A DNA stretch of 64,000 nt. Origin: Asterochloris sp. CNOR1 (taxonomy: Eukaryota > Chlorophyta > Trebouxiophyceae > Trebouxiales > Trebouxiaceae). The notes under the pieces were generated by a model. The model saw only the letters and a program-made list of their open reading frames with translations, was not told the DNA's origin and ran no database searches. Below, one piece after another: positions 12,252 to 23,079 of the stretch. Location of the stretch: assembly GCA_963969365.1 (NCBI GenBank), contig OZ017754.1:2046001-2110000 (forward strand), given 5' to 3'. Both the position numbers and the translations under genes were made by a program. Position 1 is the stretch's first letter. The number at the start of each line of letters is the position of its first letter.

Positions 12252-15200
12252 TCATGCTAGCATACACTGCTCAATGCCACAAGGCCCTCCTTGCATCCTG
12301 ACAGGACCAGTCAGCTGCAAATTCTTATACAGATGCCGATGCAGAGCACCCAAGCAGCCAGTTAATGGGCAAATGCCAACAGAAGCCCTGCAGACCGTTG
12401 GCTCACTCATGGCACTGTCTGACATCCTTCAGCAGCCTTGCTGCAGCACCTAAGCACTTTTGGCTGCTGGGCCACAGGGGTGCTCTGCATGTGCCACATG
12501 CATTGCTCTGCCCTATGGGCATTCCCTCATTCCCCACCTGTTTTCTGAGCCAGCAGAGTCTGCCCATCGCGCATGCATGGCAACTGAATCCCTCTCAGCT
12601 TGACCCTTGGGCTGCACCTTCTGCAGCATCAGGAAGGCATGCTGTCAGCAACCTTTTGTAAGAGCCACTTTGTGCAGCTGCTGGCAATGACCAGCCAGAG
12701 CTTGGCTCGTTGCAGCCCCTCACAGCATCATGTAGGCATTGGCCCTTGAGGGTTGATCCACTTGCTGGGGATGAGCCAGGGCGTGATGCTTCTAAGGCTG
12801 CTGGCCTTGTGCACGGGATCAGAGCCTGTGGCAGTGCAGCCAAAGCCCAAGCAAGCAACTGCATGCTTGCCCTGGCATCATTGAAGCTGCTGGCCCTGCA
12901 TGCAAATCTGAATCAGGGGCTAAGCAGCCAAGACCTGACAGCAAGAGGCTACCAAGCGACCAAGGCCATCAGTCCAGCTGCTTACCTTGAATGCAGATCC
13001 TGATCTGGTGGCTGTGCGACTGGGTCCTGAACGCAGGTGTGAGCGGGGATGGCTCTCGCGGCTCCGACCCAGTCCATCTGCCCGTGAGGATGGCCCTCCA
13101 CTGTGCAGCCTGCAGGAGCACAGGCCCTATCTTAAAGCGAGGGGAGAGATGGGCATTCCATCTGCATGCCCCAAGCACCTGTGCAATCACCTCAAGGCTC
13201 TGTGTGCAGCCTGCTATGCTCTGTATTTCTGCAGCAATAAAAAGCTCTGTGGGGCTTCAGGAGAGGCCAGCAAGAAGTCTGTTGGGCTAGCAGGGACGGT
13301 TGGCAGGAGATGTCTGGCTGCTACACTGGCTTCAGCAGCAGCAGCCTATATGACCTGGAATAGGGAGCAAGATGTGATGCCCTCTACAGGCGGGCACCAA
13401 AAGGGCACCCAGCCCCTGGTTACTGGCATCGCTGCTGCTCATGACGCGTTGGCTCATAACAAACCTGAAAGCCACACTTGTCGCGGGCACCTTGGCTCTT
13501 CTGGTCACAGGGACGCTTTGAGAGCAGCATGGCACGGCTGTCAGCTGCACTGCTTCCAGTACACATTGTGGCAGCCACTACAAAGCATTGTGGTCTGGGA
13601 AAGGATGTTGTTGCGCGAAGCACCCCTCTGTGTGCTTTCAGCGCCGATGTACAGTGGGCACTCCCCTACATGGCGCCTGCTTTACCTGGACAACGCTGGC
13701 AGCTCGCCTTCAACAATCGCAATCCCCCCCAAGGTGCCCAACAGGCCGCCCAGCGCTTCCAATTTTGCATGCTTCGATGCAGCTTGCCTGGATGCCCGCC
13801 TGAGCTGCTCCATGGCGTGAAGCAGAGGCCCCCTCACCTGTCGCTTGCTGCTGCCCTCATTATAGGCTCCCAGGCAGTCGGGCTTAGAACGCGCCATGAA
13901 TTGCTCCACGCATGGTTCTCAGGAGGCCCCAAGGCCCTTCACCTACCATGCTTCCCCAACATCTTTGCAATGTTGACGGCACTCAGTCTGAGTGAACCCA
14001 TTGAATGATCCACAGCAAGCATGCAGAACCTCGTTCACCTGTCACTCATGCCCGACCTCTTCATTGGTTTCCTGGCGGTGTCCCGCATCTCAGGGGGGTC
14101 CTGCGAGTCGCGCAGGGAGGCGCCGTGCTGCCGCGCAGCCATGCTGGCGATGACCTCCGGCACCGCGGCCGGCCCAAAGACCTGCTGCGGGTCCTGCCAC
14201 CATCGGCGGGGTTGAGGGACAGTGTCAGCGCCCTGCAGCCAGGACAGTCAAGGTCAGCACTGCACTACGCTGTGCAAACAGTGCTGATGGCACTGCTGGG
14301 TCGATAGGACCGACCTGGCATGAGTTGCTGCTCTGCAGCCAGGAGAAGAGATGTCAGCACTACATGAAATTCCCCAGTTTTGTAGATGGCACTGGAGGGG
14401 CTGCAGGGTCAGCAAGGGCCTCTGGCAGTGCTGCTGGCCTGGCGACCTGCTGCAGGTCCTGTCACCATCAGTGAGGCCCAGGGAGAGCAATAGCGCCCTG
14501 GAGGCGGGGGGGCGGGGGGGGGGACAGAAAGTCAGCACTTAGCCTCAAGTTCCTCAGTTTGCCAACTGTACTGCTGGCCCTGCAGGGCAGCAGACTCAGC
14601 AATCACCTCTTGCATTGCTGCTGACCCAATGATGGGCCTATGGCCCCTGCTGGCCTGGGCATCAGCACCCTTCAAGGCAGACAAGAGGCAGGCACTTTGC
14701 CCTGTGACGTTGTGCAACCCGAGCTGGTGGCACTGCTCGATCAGAGTCACAGAGTGCCTGAGCAGCCAGAACGCCACGAGTTCGTGAGGCCGCGCCATAC
14801 GGCCTGCAGCATGAGGGGGTGGGCAAGGAGCAGAAGAGGGCACCCTCCAACCCGTGTCACTGTTCGCCAGCATGCCTTCAGCAAGAGAGGGTGTCAGGTC
14901 AGCTCCTCGCTGCTGCGGATTCCTGATTGCTGCCACCCAGCCAAGCTCAGCAGAGCTGCCACCCTGCAGATTGTGGTGGAGGCCATTGCCTGCAGCCCTT
15001 GCCATGCATCCTGAGACAGCATTTCAACAACATTGCACAGCTGAGACTGCTGTGCATGCGAGAACACTTGCAATCCCAACTCTGGGACAGTTCCTGCTGA
15101 ACCACAAAGCTCGTCGAGCCTATTATGCTGTACTGACCTGACCGGTGCCTAGGTCGCCCGCCGTGTTGCGGCCGCCTGCTGGATCCTCGCTGGGGGACAC

Positions 15201-15768
15201 TCCCCGCCTTGCAGGCTCCCTGCCCCTGGGCTCTCTGCTGCCTGCACAGAGCAGCTGCCCAGGGTGAGTGGCAGAGGCTGGGAGACCACAGGCAACCCAC
15301 AGACAACCCAGGTGGTGTGCTGCCGGGGAGGACCGGGACTGCCTGGACTGGCGGCCCCCTGCCGCTGCGCAGTACAGGTGGCCAGATTGTTATGTGGAGG
15401 CTGTCAGACTTGCAGCCAGCCCTGTTCTAGGGTACCAGTGCAGCAAGGAAAGACAGTGCACAGTGCCATTGTCCATCTTGAGACGCAGGGGGCGCCAGCA
15501 TCGCAGACAGCCCGCTTGTGTGCACCACCAGAGGCAATGACAACAAGGCTGCTCAAGCTCAGCTACCTGTCCAAGCCACAGCCAGCCTAGGCGAGCTCCC
15601 ACCTGCTGGACAGATTGCTGCCAGGCGCGCAGCAAGACTGCCCAGGAGCAGGAGCACTGTCTGGCCACGCCAGAGGCCAGCCCCATACAGAGCAGCCAGG
15701 TTGCAAATGCATGTGCTTGTATCAAGCAGCATAGCTGCAGCACATGGAGTTGCTGCAGACTGACACAA
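12252..15768 (-). CDS. Uncharacterised multi-exon gene
   Basis: I do not recognise the family. From high to low coordinate, exons bounded by tgcag/gt sites give: a helical segment LAALYGAGLWRGQTV near 15650; LDELCGSAGTVPELGLQVFS...LCNVVEMLSQDAWQGL at 15120-14990; HELVAFWLLRHSVTLIEQC near 14770; PIIGSAAMQEVIAESAALQG near 14640; WWQDPQQVFGPAAVPEVIAS at 14214-14030; EQFMARSKPDCLGAYNEG near 13890; KLEALGGLLGTLGGIAIVEG near 13750; a basic Ser/Arg-rich exon ending TRSGSAFK/gtaagc near 12990; KVQPKGQAERDSVAMHARW near 12600; and a last exon ending GPCGIEQCMLA before a stop at 12252. The protein looks mostly helical, with a basic C-terminal third. The start is uncertain; a Met at 15768 is possible. 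Parts could belong to the upstream minus-strand gene. Confidence 0.45.
14179..14538. repeat. Tandem copies of an exon edge, with a G-run
   Basis: The bases from gacctgctgcgggtcctgcc (14179 to about 14260) reappear as gacctgctgcaggtcctgtc at 14444-14538. The shared order is gacctgctgc, accatc, gcgccct, ggacag, gtcagcact. A third partial match lies near 14334-14365. The first copy includes the start of the WWQDPQQVFG exon; the second keeps the intron side and part of that exon edge. A run of seven G, one C and ten G lies at about 14505-14523. Confidence 0.7.
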
Positions 15769-15983
15769 TCAGATGCGCAGCCTTGCGTGGATCATGTCTG
15801 CCAGCTGATAGATTCCGATTGCTGCTGGATGCATATGACCTGCCAGGCAAGCCGTTGTCATTGGCCGCGCTGCTGCACTGCTCTGTGTGCGCAGGCAGAC
15901 AAGCTGGGAAGACAAGACGGCAGTGCAAAAGGTCCAGGCAAGAGGATGCAGCCAGTTGCTCGTCTGCTTTGTGCACGTGTCTG

Positions 15984-18900
15984 CTAACCTGCGTTGAAGC
16001 AGCCTGCACAGGGACCTGCAGGCTCACCTGCTGTGCCACCGCAGCGTCTGCTAGTGGTGGTGCAGCACACCGAGGTGCACATGCAAGCCTCACCTGAAGT
16101 GCCAGCTCCTTGCCCGTGCCCCGACTGCGTCTGCTGCTGCTGGTGGTGCGCAGCAGCCATGAAACGGCCATAGTGGTGCATGTACCATGCCGTCATGGGG
16201 TCCAACCCTGGAGGGTGGGCACACGGTGGGATGGGGGGCCCCATCGGGGGGCTGGGCATGCTGCCGGCGCCAGGCAAGCTGCCGGGGCCAGGCTGCACGG
16301 CGTAGGGATTCCCAAAGCCGCCCATGCCGTAGGGCCCGTAGGGGGCAGGGAAGCCAGGGTAGGGCATGCCCATGCCTCCCATGCCTCCCACTGCCAGCTG
16401 AGCCATGCCCGGGTGGACGCCCATGCCGGGCGGGGCCATGCCAGGCAGGCCCATGCTGCCCAGCAGCATCTGGCCCATCAGCTGCTGGTGCTGGTGGTGC
16501 TGCAGGGCCGCCTGCATCTCGGGGGGCAGGGGCCCACCACCAAAGGGCCCTGGGGCCCCAACCCCACCATGACTTGCGAGCCGTTGCTCCCCCAGGCGCT
16601 CTGAGGACTGCTTGGGGCGTTGCTGCTGGACCCAATGGAAGCCCTCGTGCTGGGTCTCGTCAGCTGGGCTGCTGCCCTCCCCCTGGGTGGAGGCTTGGAC
16701 TGCCCGCGCGCCCTGGGTGGAGGCTGGGACTGCCTGTGTGCTGCCCAGCAGTGGTGGGGGAGCCTGCAGCAGGCAGGACTGCCCTGGGTGACATGCGAGC
16801 GACTGCCAGAGCAAGGAGCAGCTGGCTGCAGCAGAAGCAGCAATCAGCTGAGCCGGCACGCCTGTAAGTGGGCAAACTAATGACTTCTGCTGCCAGCCTG
16901 GGCCTGGCAGGCGCCCAGCGAGATGCCAGGAAAGAGACGACGAGCCTGCCTGTGCCAGGTGCAGCCAGCTGCTGCAAGCACACCTGCTGCTGCCAGCCCT
17001 GTTCCTGGCGGACCGCAAGCTCAATGCCGGGAGATGGAACTGCAAGCATGCCTGCCCAGGAGGCTGTAACAGGCACACCTGCTGCTGCCGCTCATGTCAT
17101 GACTCAAGAGGCAGCAAGCTGCCACAGGCACACCTGCTGCTGCTGTGCTTGTGCGTGCAGCGGCGCCTCTGCCGATGTGCCCTGCTGGGAGCGCGGCGCC
17201 AGAGAGGGCGCAGTGTCTGCGCTGCGGTCTGCGCACAGGAAGATGCCCCGTTGCTCGGCCGCAGTGGCCCCCGCCGCGTCCCCACCAGAAGCAGGCGCCG
17301 GCGTGGCACCCTCCACCTCCTGCTGGATGCTGGGCTCGGTGGAGACCTGGCCTGCCTGCACCGGCTGAGTGCTCCTGCATGGCATGGCACAAGTCAGCCA
17401 AACGTGTGCTGCTGTGGCAGCTGCTGCCTCCTGCTGCTGCCGGGACTGCTAGACACCTGCCCTGCCTGCACAGCCTGCACGCTACTGCAATGCGGGCCAG
17501 TGGCCCCCTCTAGAACTTCTGCCGCCATAGCAGTGCTTGCCTCCTGCTGGATGCTGGAGTCACTTGTGAACCTGCCCTGAGTGCGCAGCCTGCACGATGC
17601 TGCAGGGCACGGCAGTGGCCAGTCTCAACAGGCTATTGTGGCAGCTGTTGCCTCCTGCTGGCTGCTGGGTCTGCGAGCCTGGGCACTCCTGCAGGGCATG
17701 ACAGCAGCCAGTCTAGTGTGCTGTCATGTCAGGCTAAGCTCACAGGATACCTGTCTACGCCTGCACAGCCCATACCCTCCAGCTGGACACAACAGGCAGT
17801 CTTCAAGTCTGAGTGGACGCCTACTTGCAGTGCAGCGCCTGCGAGCCTGACAGTGCCCTTTGACAGCACCTGGAAGGCCTGCCCAACATTGGATATGCGC
17901 AGTCACATGTGTCAAATCCTGTCTGCCAACCTGCACCGCCAGTCTTCAGACCCTGCCAGGTGACTGGTTGCTCTGGCGGTGACCTGAACCAGCAGTGTTG
18001 AAGCCTGGCCTGACATAGCAGTGCAGCCTGAACACCCTGCCAGCCTGCACTGCTCTGCCGGAAGCCGCGACGTCTCCCTGCAGCTCCCCTTGAGCTCTGC
18101 AGGGTTTCCGGCTCCTCAATGACCAGCTGGCAGTTGCTTGGGCCAGCAGCACCGGCTGACTTCGCTTCGACCAGGTGCAGTAATGTCTACCTGTCTGTTT
18201 TGGCCACAATTGCCCAATCACCCACCTGGAACTCTGCAGAGTGGCACTGCTCAGCTTGGCAGCCTCTAGCCTGGCAGTCTCCTGAGCCAGCAGCTCCGGC
18301 TGCTTGCAGACAGCCACCAGGTGCCGCTGCAGGGCCACCACACGGTGCAGGGCAAAGGTCTGCTCCAGCACCGTTTCCTGGTGCTGCAGGACCAGGCCCT
18401 TCAGGCGATTGAAGGCTGCGGTACCCAGGCGATGCTCCATGTCCTTGGGGGTGACAGCTCTGCAAGGGCAGCATGCGTGAGTGTTCAGGCAATGTCTTGA
18501 CCAAGTCACATCAGGGGTTACTTGAGGACAGGTGCCCTGCAAGGGCAGCATGGGTGAGTGATTGTGCATGATTCCACCATCTGGTAGTCCCTGAGAGACT
18601 CTGCACATCCATGCGGGTGAGTGCCCTGCAGGGGCAGCATTGAACTCTCAAGGGAACACCAGCGTGTTTGCCTTCTGATAAATAGGCAGCCTATTTAGGA
18701 GGTGTGCCAAGGCAAACGCTGCATGTCGGTTTTGTAGGTGATGGTGCTGAGGTGCAGCACGTGTGACTGGTCAGGGGTGCCACTCTACGATTCAGTATCC
18801 AGGCGGCCCTGTCTGTCCACAGGCAGCCCTGCAGGGGGCAGTATGAGGGATGGTCAGGGGTGTTACCCTACGAGGGTACCCAGGAGGCTCTGCATGCCCT

Positions 18901-20250
18901 CAGGAATGACAGCCCGACAGGGCCAGCAGCAGAACTATGAGCAGACTGTGTGCAGGCATGCCTCGGCGTGCACCTGGCTGATGAGGCATCTGTGAGAGCC
19001 TGTGAAACCCTGGTGCAGCAGAATGTTGCGCTGCCAACAGGCGTGTGCTCACTGGGCACAAGTGCAGAGGCGGCAAACTGCTGCAATCAGGTTGCCCTCA
19101 TGACTGCAAAACGCCTGCGCAGGCCCCTCACCAGGTGACCACGAGAAGCAAGCTGGGATGGCCTGCCAAGCCAGCTCCACTGCCGTTTGCTTGTGAGCAT
19201 GACAGATGTGACCACCATGCCCAGGTAGCAGGCCAGCACTCACCTGGAGGAAGGTGAGACCGACTCGTGGCGGCTGGCAGGGCCCGGCAGCTCCAGCCCC
19301 GCTGTGCCACCCGTCTGCTGGACAGGCAGAGCAGCCGCCCCTGGCTGGTGGTGGTGGCCCCTGCCGGGGAGCGCTCCCTGGCCAGCAACGCTGGTCTGGG
19401 CAGCCTGGTGGGCAGCCAAGCGCTGCTGAGCAGCCAGGGCCTGCATGATGCCAGGCCCTGCAGCCTGTGCTGCTGCTGCCTGGCTGGCCTGCCCAGCCAG
19501 AGCCTGCTGCACAGCCAGGGCCTGTTGCAGGAGCACAGGCCCTATCGCCTGCGCGGCTGCTGCCTGGCCAGGCTGGCCACCCAGGGGCGGCTGCACGGCG
19601 GCCTGCGGCGAAGCGGGCGGACCCAACTGCCCAGCCGGGGCCTGCTGCAGCATGGCAGCCTGAAGGCCTGCACCCCTGTGCTCCTGAGGCGGCGGCTGCT
19701 CCTGCAGCCGCTGCTGGGCCCTGCCAAGGGCATCTGGCGCCTGAGCGTCTAGGCTGGACGGCCCCCCGGCAGCCATGCCGCTGTTGCCCAGCAGCCTGAG
19801 GAGGTAGTCGTCGCACTCCGCGTGCTGCATGTGCTCATGGCTCAGCACGCTGCGGTGGGGGCCCAGCCAGGAGGCGCCTCCCAGCGACCGCATGGACAGC
19901 CCATCCCGCAGGGAGCTGGCTGGCAGGGACATCAGGCGCTCCAGGGACGCCACATTCCCGTCCAGCGCTCCATGGAACTTTCCCAGTGCTGCTGGCCCTG
20001 CAGGGGCCTCAGCGGCAGCGGCCGCGGAGGAGTCCTGGCCGTCACGCTTGCGCTTAGCGCCCGCCACAGCCCTGCTGCAGTCTGCTGGCACTGCGTCCGC
20101 GTGGTCGGCCCCTGCTGCAGGAGCTGGCGCGACCTGATCACCAGCAGGTTTGCCCTGCAAGGCGCTCCTTCCCCCAGGGGCCCTGCTTCCAGCGGCTGGG
20201 CCAACATTGGCTGCGCCAAAAGGGCCTGTTTCTGTGCTCGGCTGCCCTGC
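15984..20250 (-). CDS. Large low-complexity protein with an ELF3-like helical motif
   Basis: Exon 19244-20250 follows a ttgcag acceptor and ends SPSSR/gtgagt. It encodes an Ala/Gln/Gly-rich stretch with AGAKRKRDG (nuclear-signal-like) and ECDDYLLRLLGNSGM. Exon 18226-18461 encodes VTPKDMEHRLGTAAFNRLKG...EQTFALHRVVALQRHLVA...QPELL. This resembles the FELHRLI-KVQ-LI segment of EARLY FLOWERING 3, an evening-complex scaffold of the plant clock. Exon 18185-18045 gives VEAKSAGAAGPSNCQLVIEE. A repeat-rich part (17000-17700) includes VQAGQVSTEPSIQQEVEG and related copies. A Gly/Met/Pro-rich part at 16090-16640 holds LPGMAPPGMGVHPGMAQLAV and ends WYMHHYGRFMAAAHHQQQQ. Either frame end (15984 or 16090) is possible, as is splicing after AGTSG. 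The first coding exon lies upstream and is not identified. ELF3 kinship is an inference from one motif plus composition. Confidence 0.48.
16979..17720. repeat. Imperfect tandem repeats in the ELF3-like gene
   Basis: Plus-strand gcacacctgctgctgcc recurs at about 16979, 17070 and 17129. The phrase cctcctgctggatgctgg (with variants) recurs near 17319, 17426, 17541 and 17650, each followed by a form of gcctgcctgcac or tgcagggcatg. Read on the minus strand these give repeated SSIQQEA / PSIQQEVEG and VQAGQV segments, so part of the array is coding. Spacing is roughly 60-110 bases. Confidence 0.65.
18455..18915. repeat. Short tandem repeats in an intron of the ELF3-like gene
   Basis: The phrase ctgcaagggcagcat (or ctgcaggggcagcat) recurs near 18460, 18537, 18628 and, diverged, 18829. 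A second unit, ggtcaggggtg-(t/c)cac/tac-tctacga, recurs at about 18770 and 18851. Several copies carry gtgagt next to the repeat, so splice donor-like sites are duplicated with it. Confidence 0.6.
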
Positions 20251-20272
20251 CTGCAAGTACAGTGCTAGGTCG

Positions 20273-20617
20273 CTACCACAACAATAGTGGGTGCAGCAAG
20301 CAGCCAGCCTGCAATGTGGTAAACCACTGCCGCACCAGCCAGGACAGGAGCTCAGACATCAGTGTACATCCTCAGTAATATTGCTTCATGTCTGCAACCC
20401 AGCACAGCCAGGCTGAGCCAGGTTGCCACAGGTTATTGAAGCGGCAGGCCTGCCAATCGGGCACTGACGAGGCAGATCGAAATGAAGATACAAAAATATC
20501 TTTCAGCTGCTGCACTAGTTGGTGGATACGCTGTTTGAAGAACAAGCACCCAAAATGTAGAGCGTAACCCACCATTACGAATGCTGTAATTCGGAAGTGG
20601 ATCGTGACACAATAGGC
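20273..20617. promoter_or_regulatory. Divergent promoter region (AT-richer)
   Basis: Lies between the minus-strand ELF3-like gene and the plus-strand J-protein start at 20618. It is clearly richer in A/T than its surroundings, as at gaagatacaaaaatatcttt near 20482. It probably also holds the first, unidentified exon of the ELF3-like gene. Confidence 0.4.
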
Positions 20618-22934
20618 ATGCACCCACCTACCTGGAGTTCAAGTTGGCAGTCTCGTGCTAGGGTTCTGAGCTATCGCAGCGTTCTCCCCTTGGGACTGGA
20701 AAGGCAACACAGAAGGCCAGGTCCTGGCCTGAAGCTGCAAAGCACAAGAGGCCAGCCCGTCAAGGTGAGTGCTTACTGCTGCTGATCTGTGTGTTCTTGA
20801 GCATGCTGCACAGAGCCTCTCCTGCCAATGGAACAGGTGAACCGCAAGTGCGCGCAAATGCTTGAGTGCCACACCGCTCCTGACAGGAAGCTGATCAATG
20901 CTCTAGCAAAGACAGCCTGCCTGCAGGTGTGCGCTGGCCGCTTCGCCAATCCCTACAAGCTGCTGGACCTTAAGCCGGATGCTGATCTGCGGCAGATCAA
21001 GCGAGCCTACCGCAAAAAGGCGCTGCAGTGAGTCGATCATTGGCATGGGCTGCATCACTGCGATTGCAATGTCACGACGGCTCCACAGCTTGCATCCCAG
21101 CTGGCTCCCAGCACCTGCAGTTGGAGATGAGCTGAGCTGCTTGCATTCAAGCACTGATGCAGTACTTGTCAGCAGACCTGCGGCGGCGCTGCACAGTAGT
21201 GAGATGCACCCCTGCTGGTGTGCAGGCACCACCCTGACATCAACGACTCTCCAGATGCAGAGGAGATGTTCATTGCTGTGCAAGAGGCCTACCAGGTGCT
21301 GACTGGCAGAGGCAAGCCATCAGAGGACCCTGAGGCAGCACGTGGCGAGTCATGGGACTTTCACGACTGGTGAGCTGGCATTGCTCAGCAGACACACACT
21401 GTTGTCGGACCTAGCCACCACAAGGAGCTTTGTGCTTGCCAATTATGGGCAGGAGGCTGTGCTTGGCGTCCATGCAGGCAAGCTGATGTGCGCTGTAATG
21501 TCACTCCTCCCAGCTCTGATAAATAATCAGGAGCGGGTGTTGTCATCCTGCATACCTGCTCACCCTGGTCTGCTATGCCTTTCAGGGTGCTTTGGGCCAT
21601 TCAGTCAGGCAGGGTTGCAGAGCAGCTGGTCCATGCATGCAGCGGCAAGTGGGCACTGTCGCTGCAGGTACTGGGATTTCTTGATGGGGCGGCGCCACAA
21701 TCGGAAGTGGGACAGCAGTGGACGGCAGGGGCCTCCTCCCTTCGTTGCTCAGCCCAGCACCCGCCACCAGGTCTGCTTGATGGTGCTTGCCCGCCACTGC
21801 ATTTTTGAGCCGTCAGCTGTCTCACAGTTGGCTGGCTGTGGGGGCGCTTGCATGACACTGCCACAGAGCCGGCTTGGAGGGCAGTCCAGTGGAGCAGCAC
21901 GCAAGGCTTGAGGCTGACATGTGCCTTGATGTTGGGCAGACACCTCCCGAAATGCATGCAGGCTGCTGTCTGGCTGGCTGCAGTCCTGTGCAGGTGCACG
22001 CGCAGCTGAGGTGGCTTCCTGCGGTGACATTGTCAGTCAGCCACAACCCAAACCTGTACCCCAAGCCTTTGTATGAAAGGCTACAGACAGCCCCTTAGGA
22101 TCCGAATTGCACGAGCTTCCCGTGCTGGCTGTGCAGGTGCAGGAACAGCTGGGTGGCCTCAGGCGCAAGGCTGCTGCGCGGCAGGCCAAGTTGCGATGTC
22201 AGGGCCACGCAGTGGCCAGGCAGGGCCAAGCTGTTCAGCCTGCAGAGGACTCTGCCGTGGCGTACGCAGCAAAGGCGCAGGCCAACACTGCCAGCCTGGG
22301 CACGTCCAAGTCTGGACAGCCTGCGCCTGCCAGCAGGGCCGCTGCAACAGGCAACCCTACATTCACGCGTCGCTTCGTGGCCAAGACCAGGAAGGCGCTG
22401 GCCCACACACAGCGGCAATCGCGCCAGGTTCTGCTGGTGCACACGGAGTGCCTGCTCAGTCGAATGGACAACCTTCTGGATCTGGCACAGGCAGCCTTGG
22501 GCCGGCGCCATGCGCCCCACAACCCAGAGGATGCCTTCCAATTTCCACCAGCTGCCAAGCAGCAGCCACTGGGGGAGCATCACAGCAAGCATCTAGACAA
22601 CCTGGCCTGGCCAGGCGTTGTTGGCAGTACGCCTGGTTCAAAGAGGCCGTCTCACCAGCAGCTCAGGACCAACTGGCATCTGGCGGCTGCTGTGATGGTT
22701 GACCACCCTGTACCACTACCCTCTGTAGTATCTGTGCACCCTCCCCCGCAGATTTTGTATCACACCAACATTTCCTGTGCATCTTGTGACACCAGTGACA
22801 CACAGCCACCTCAAAGTCAGCCTACAGAGCATGATGATGACGCACAGCATACATCTTCAGACTTCAGCACCTCAGCAGGCCATGTACAACACCAGCTCGC
22901 AGGGCTGAGGCGCAGAGCAGCACGCAAGCAGTGA
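20618..22934 (+). CDS. J-domain (DnaJ-like) protein, probably plastid-targeted
   Basis: Exons: 20618-20764, 20927-21027, 21226-21369, 21668-21770, 22137-22934. The first encodes a Ser/Arg-rich, acid-poor leader (MHPPTWSSSWQSRARVLSYR) typical of a chloroplast transit peptide. Exons two and three encode the J-domain: NPYKLLDLKPDADLRQIKRA, then HHPDINDSPDAEEMF...AYQVLTG. The HPD triplet that stimulates Hsp70 ATPase is intact, and the CA/G phase across the intron fits. After the J-domain comes WDFHDW-YWDFLMGRRHNRKW, then a long tail without the G/F or zinc regions of canonical DnaJ, so it is a type III J-protein. The tail begins VQEQLGGLRRKAAARQ and ends VQHQLAGLRRRAARKQ at the stop. There could be one more small exon between 20765 and 20926. 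Confidence 0.88.
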
Positions 22935-23079
22935 CAGGTCTTCTTCACATGCCTGCTTTGGATTGAGAAGCTCCCCCTCACATCCTGCCAGCCTGCCCGT
23001 CATTGAAACTTTCCAGCCTTACGTACTGGTCACGAAAATAGACACACGTTTTTAGTCAACCTGGTCTTCCCAGTCAGGC

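Noticed and set aside
13478-14008. Long plus-strand open frame in the 13.5-14.0 kb region
   Set aside because: It is antisense to minus-strand pieces with good splice edges (for example KLEALGGLLGTLGG ending at a gtaaag donor) and has no domain-like content.
16110-16867. Plus-strand His/Ala-rich open frames opposite the Gly/Met/Pro-rich exon
   Set aside because: They mirror a low-complexity coding exon on the other strand, which commonly yields false open frames.
19240-19816. Second minus-strand open frame overlapping the Ala/Gln-rich exon
   Set aside because: It is a shifted shadow of the exon at 19244-20250, whose frame contains AKRKRDG and joins a proper donor.
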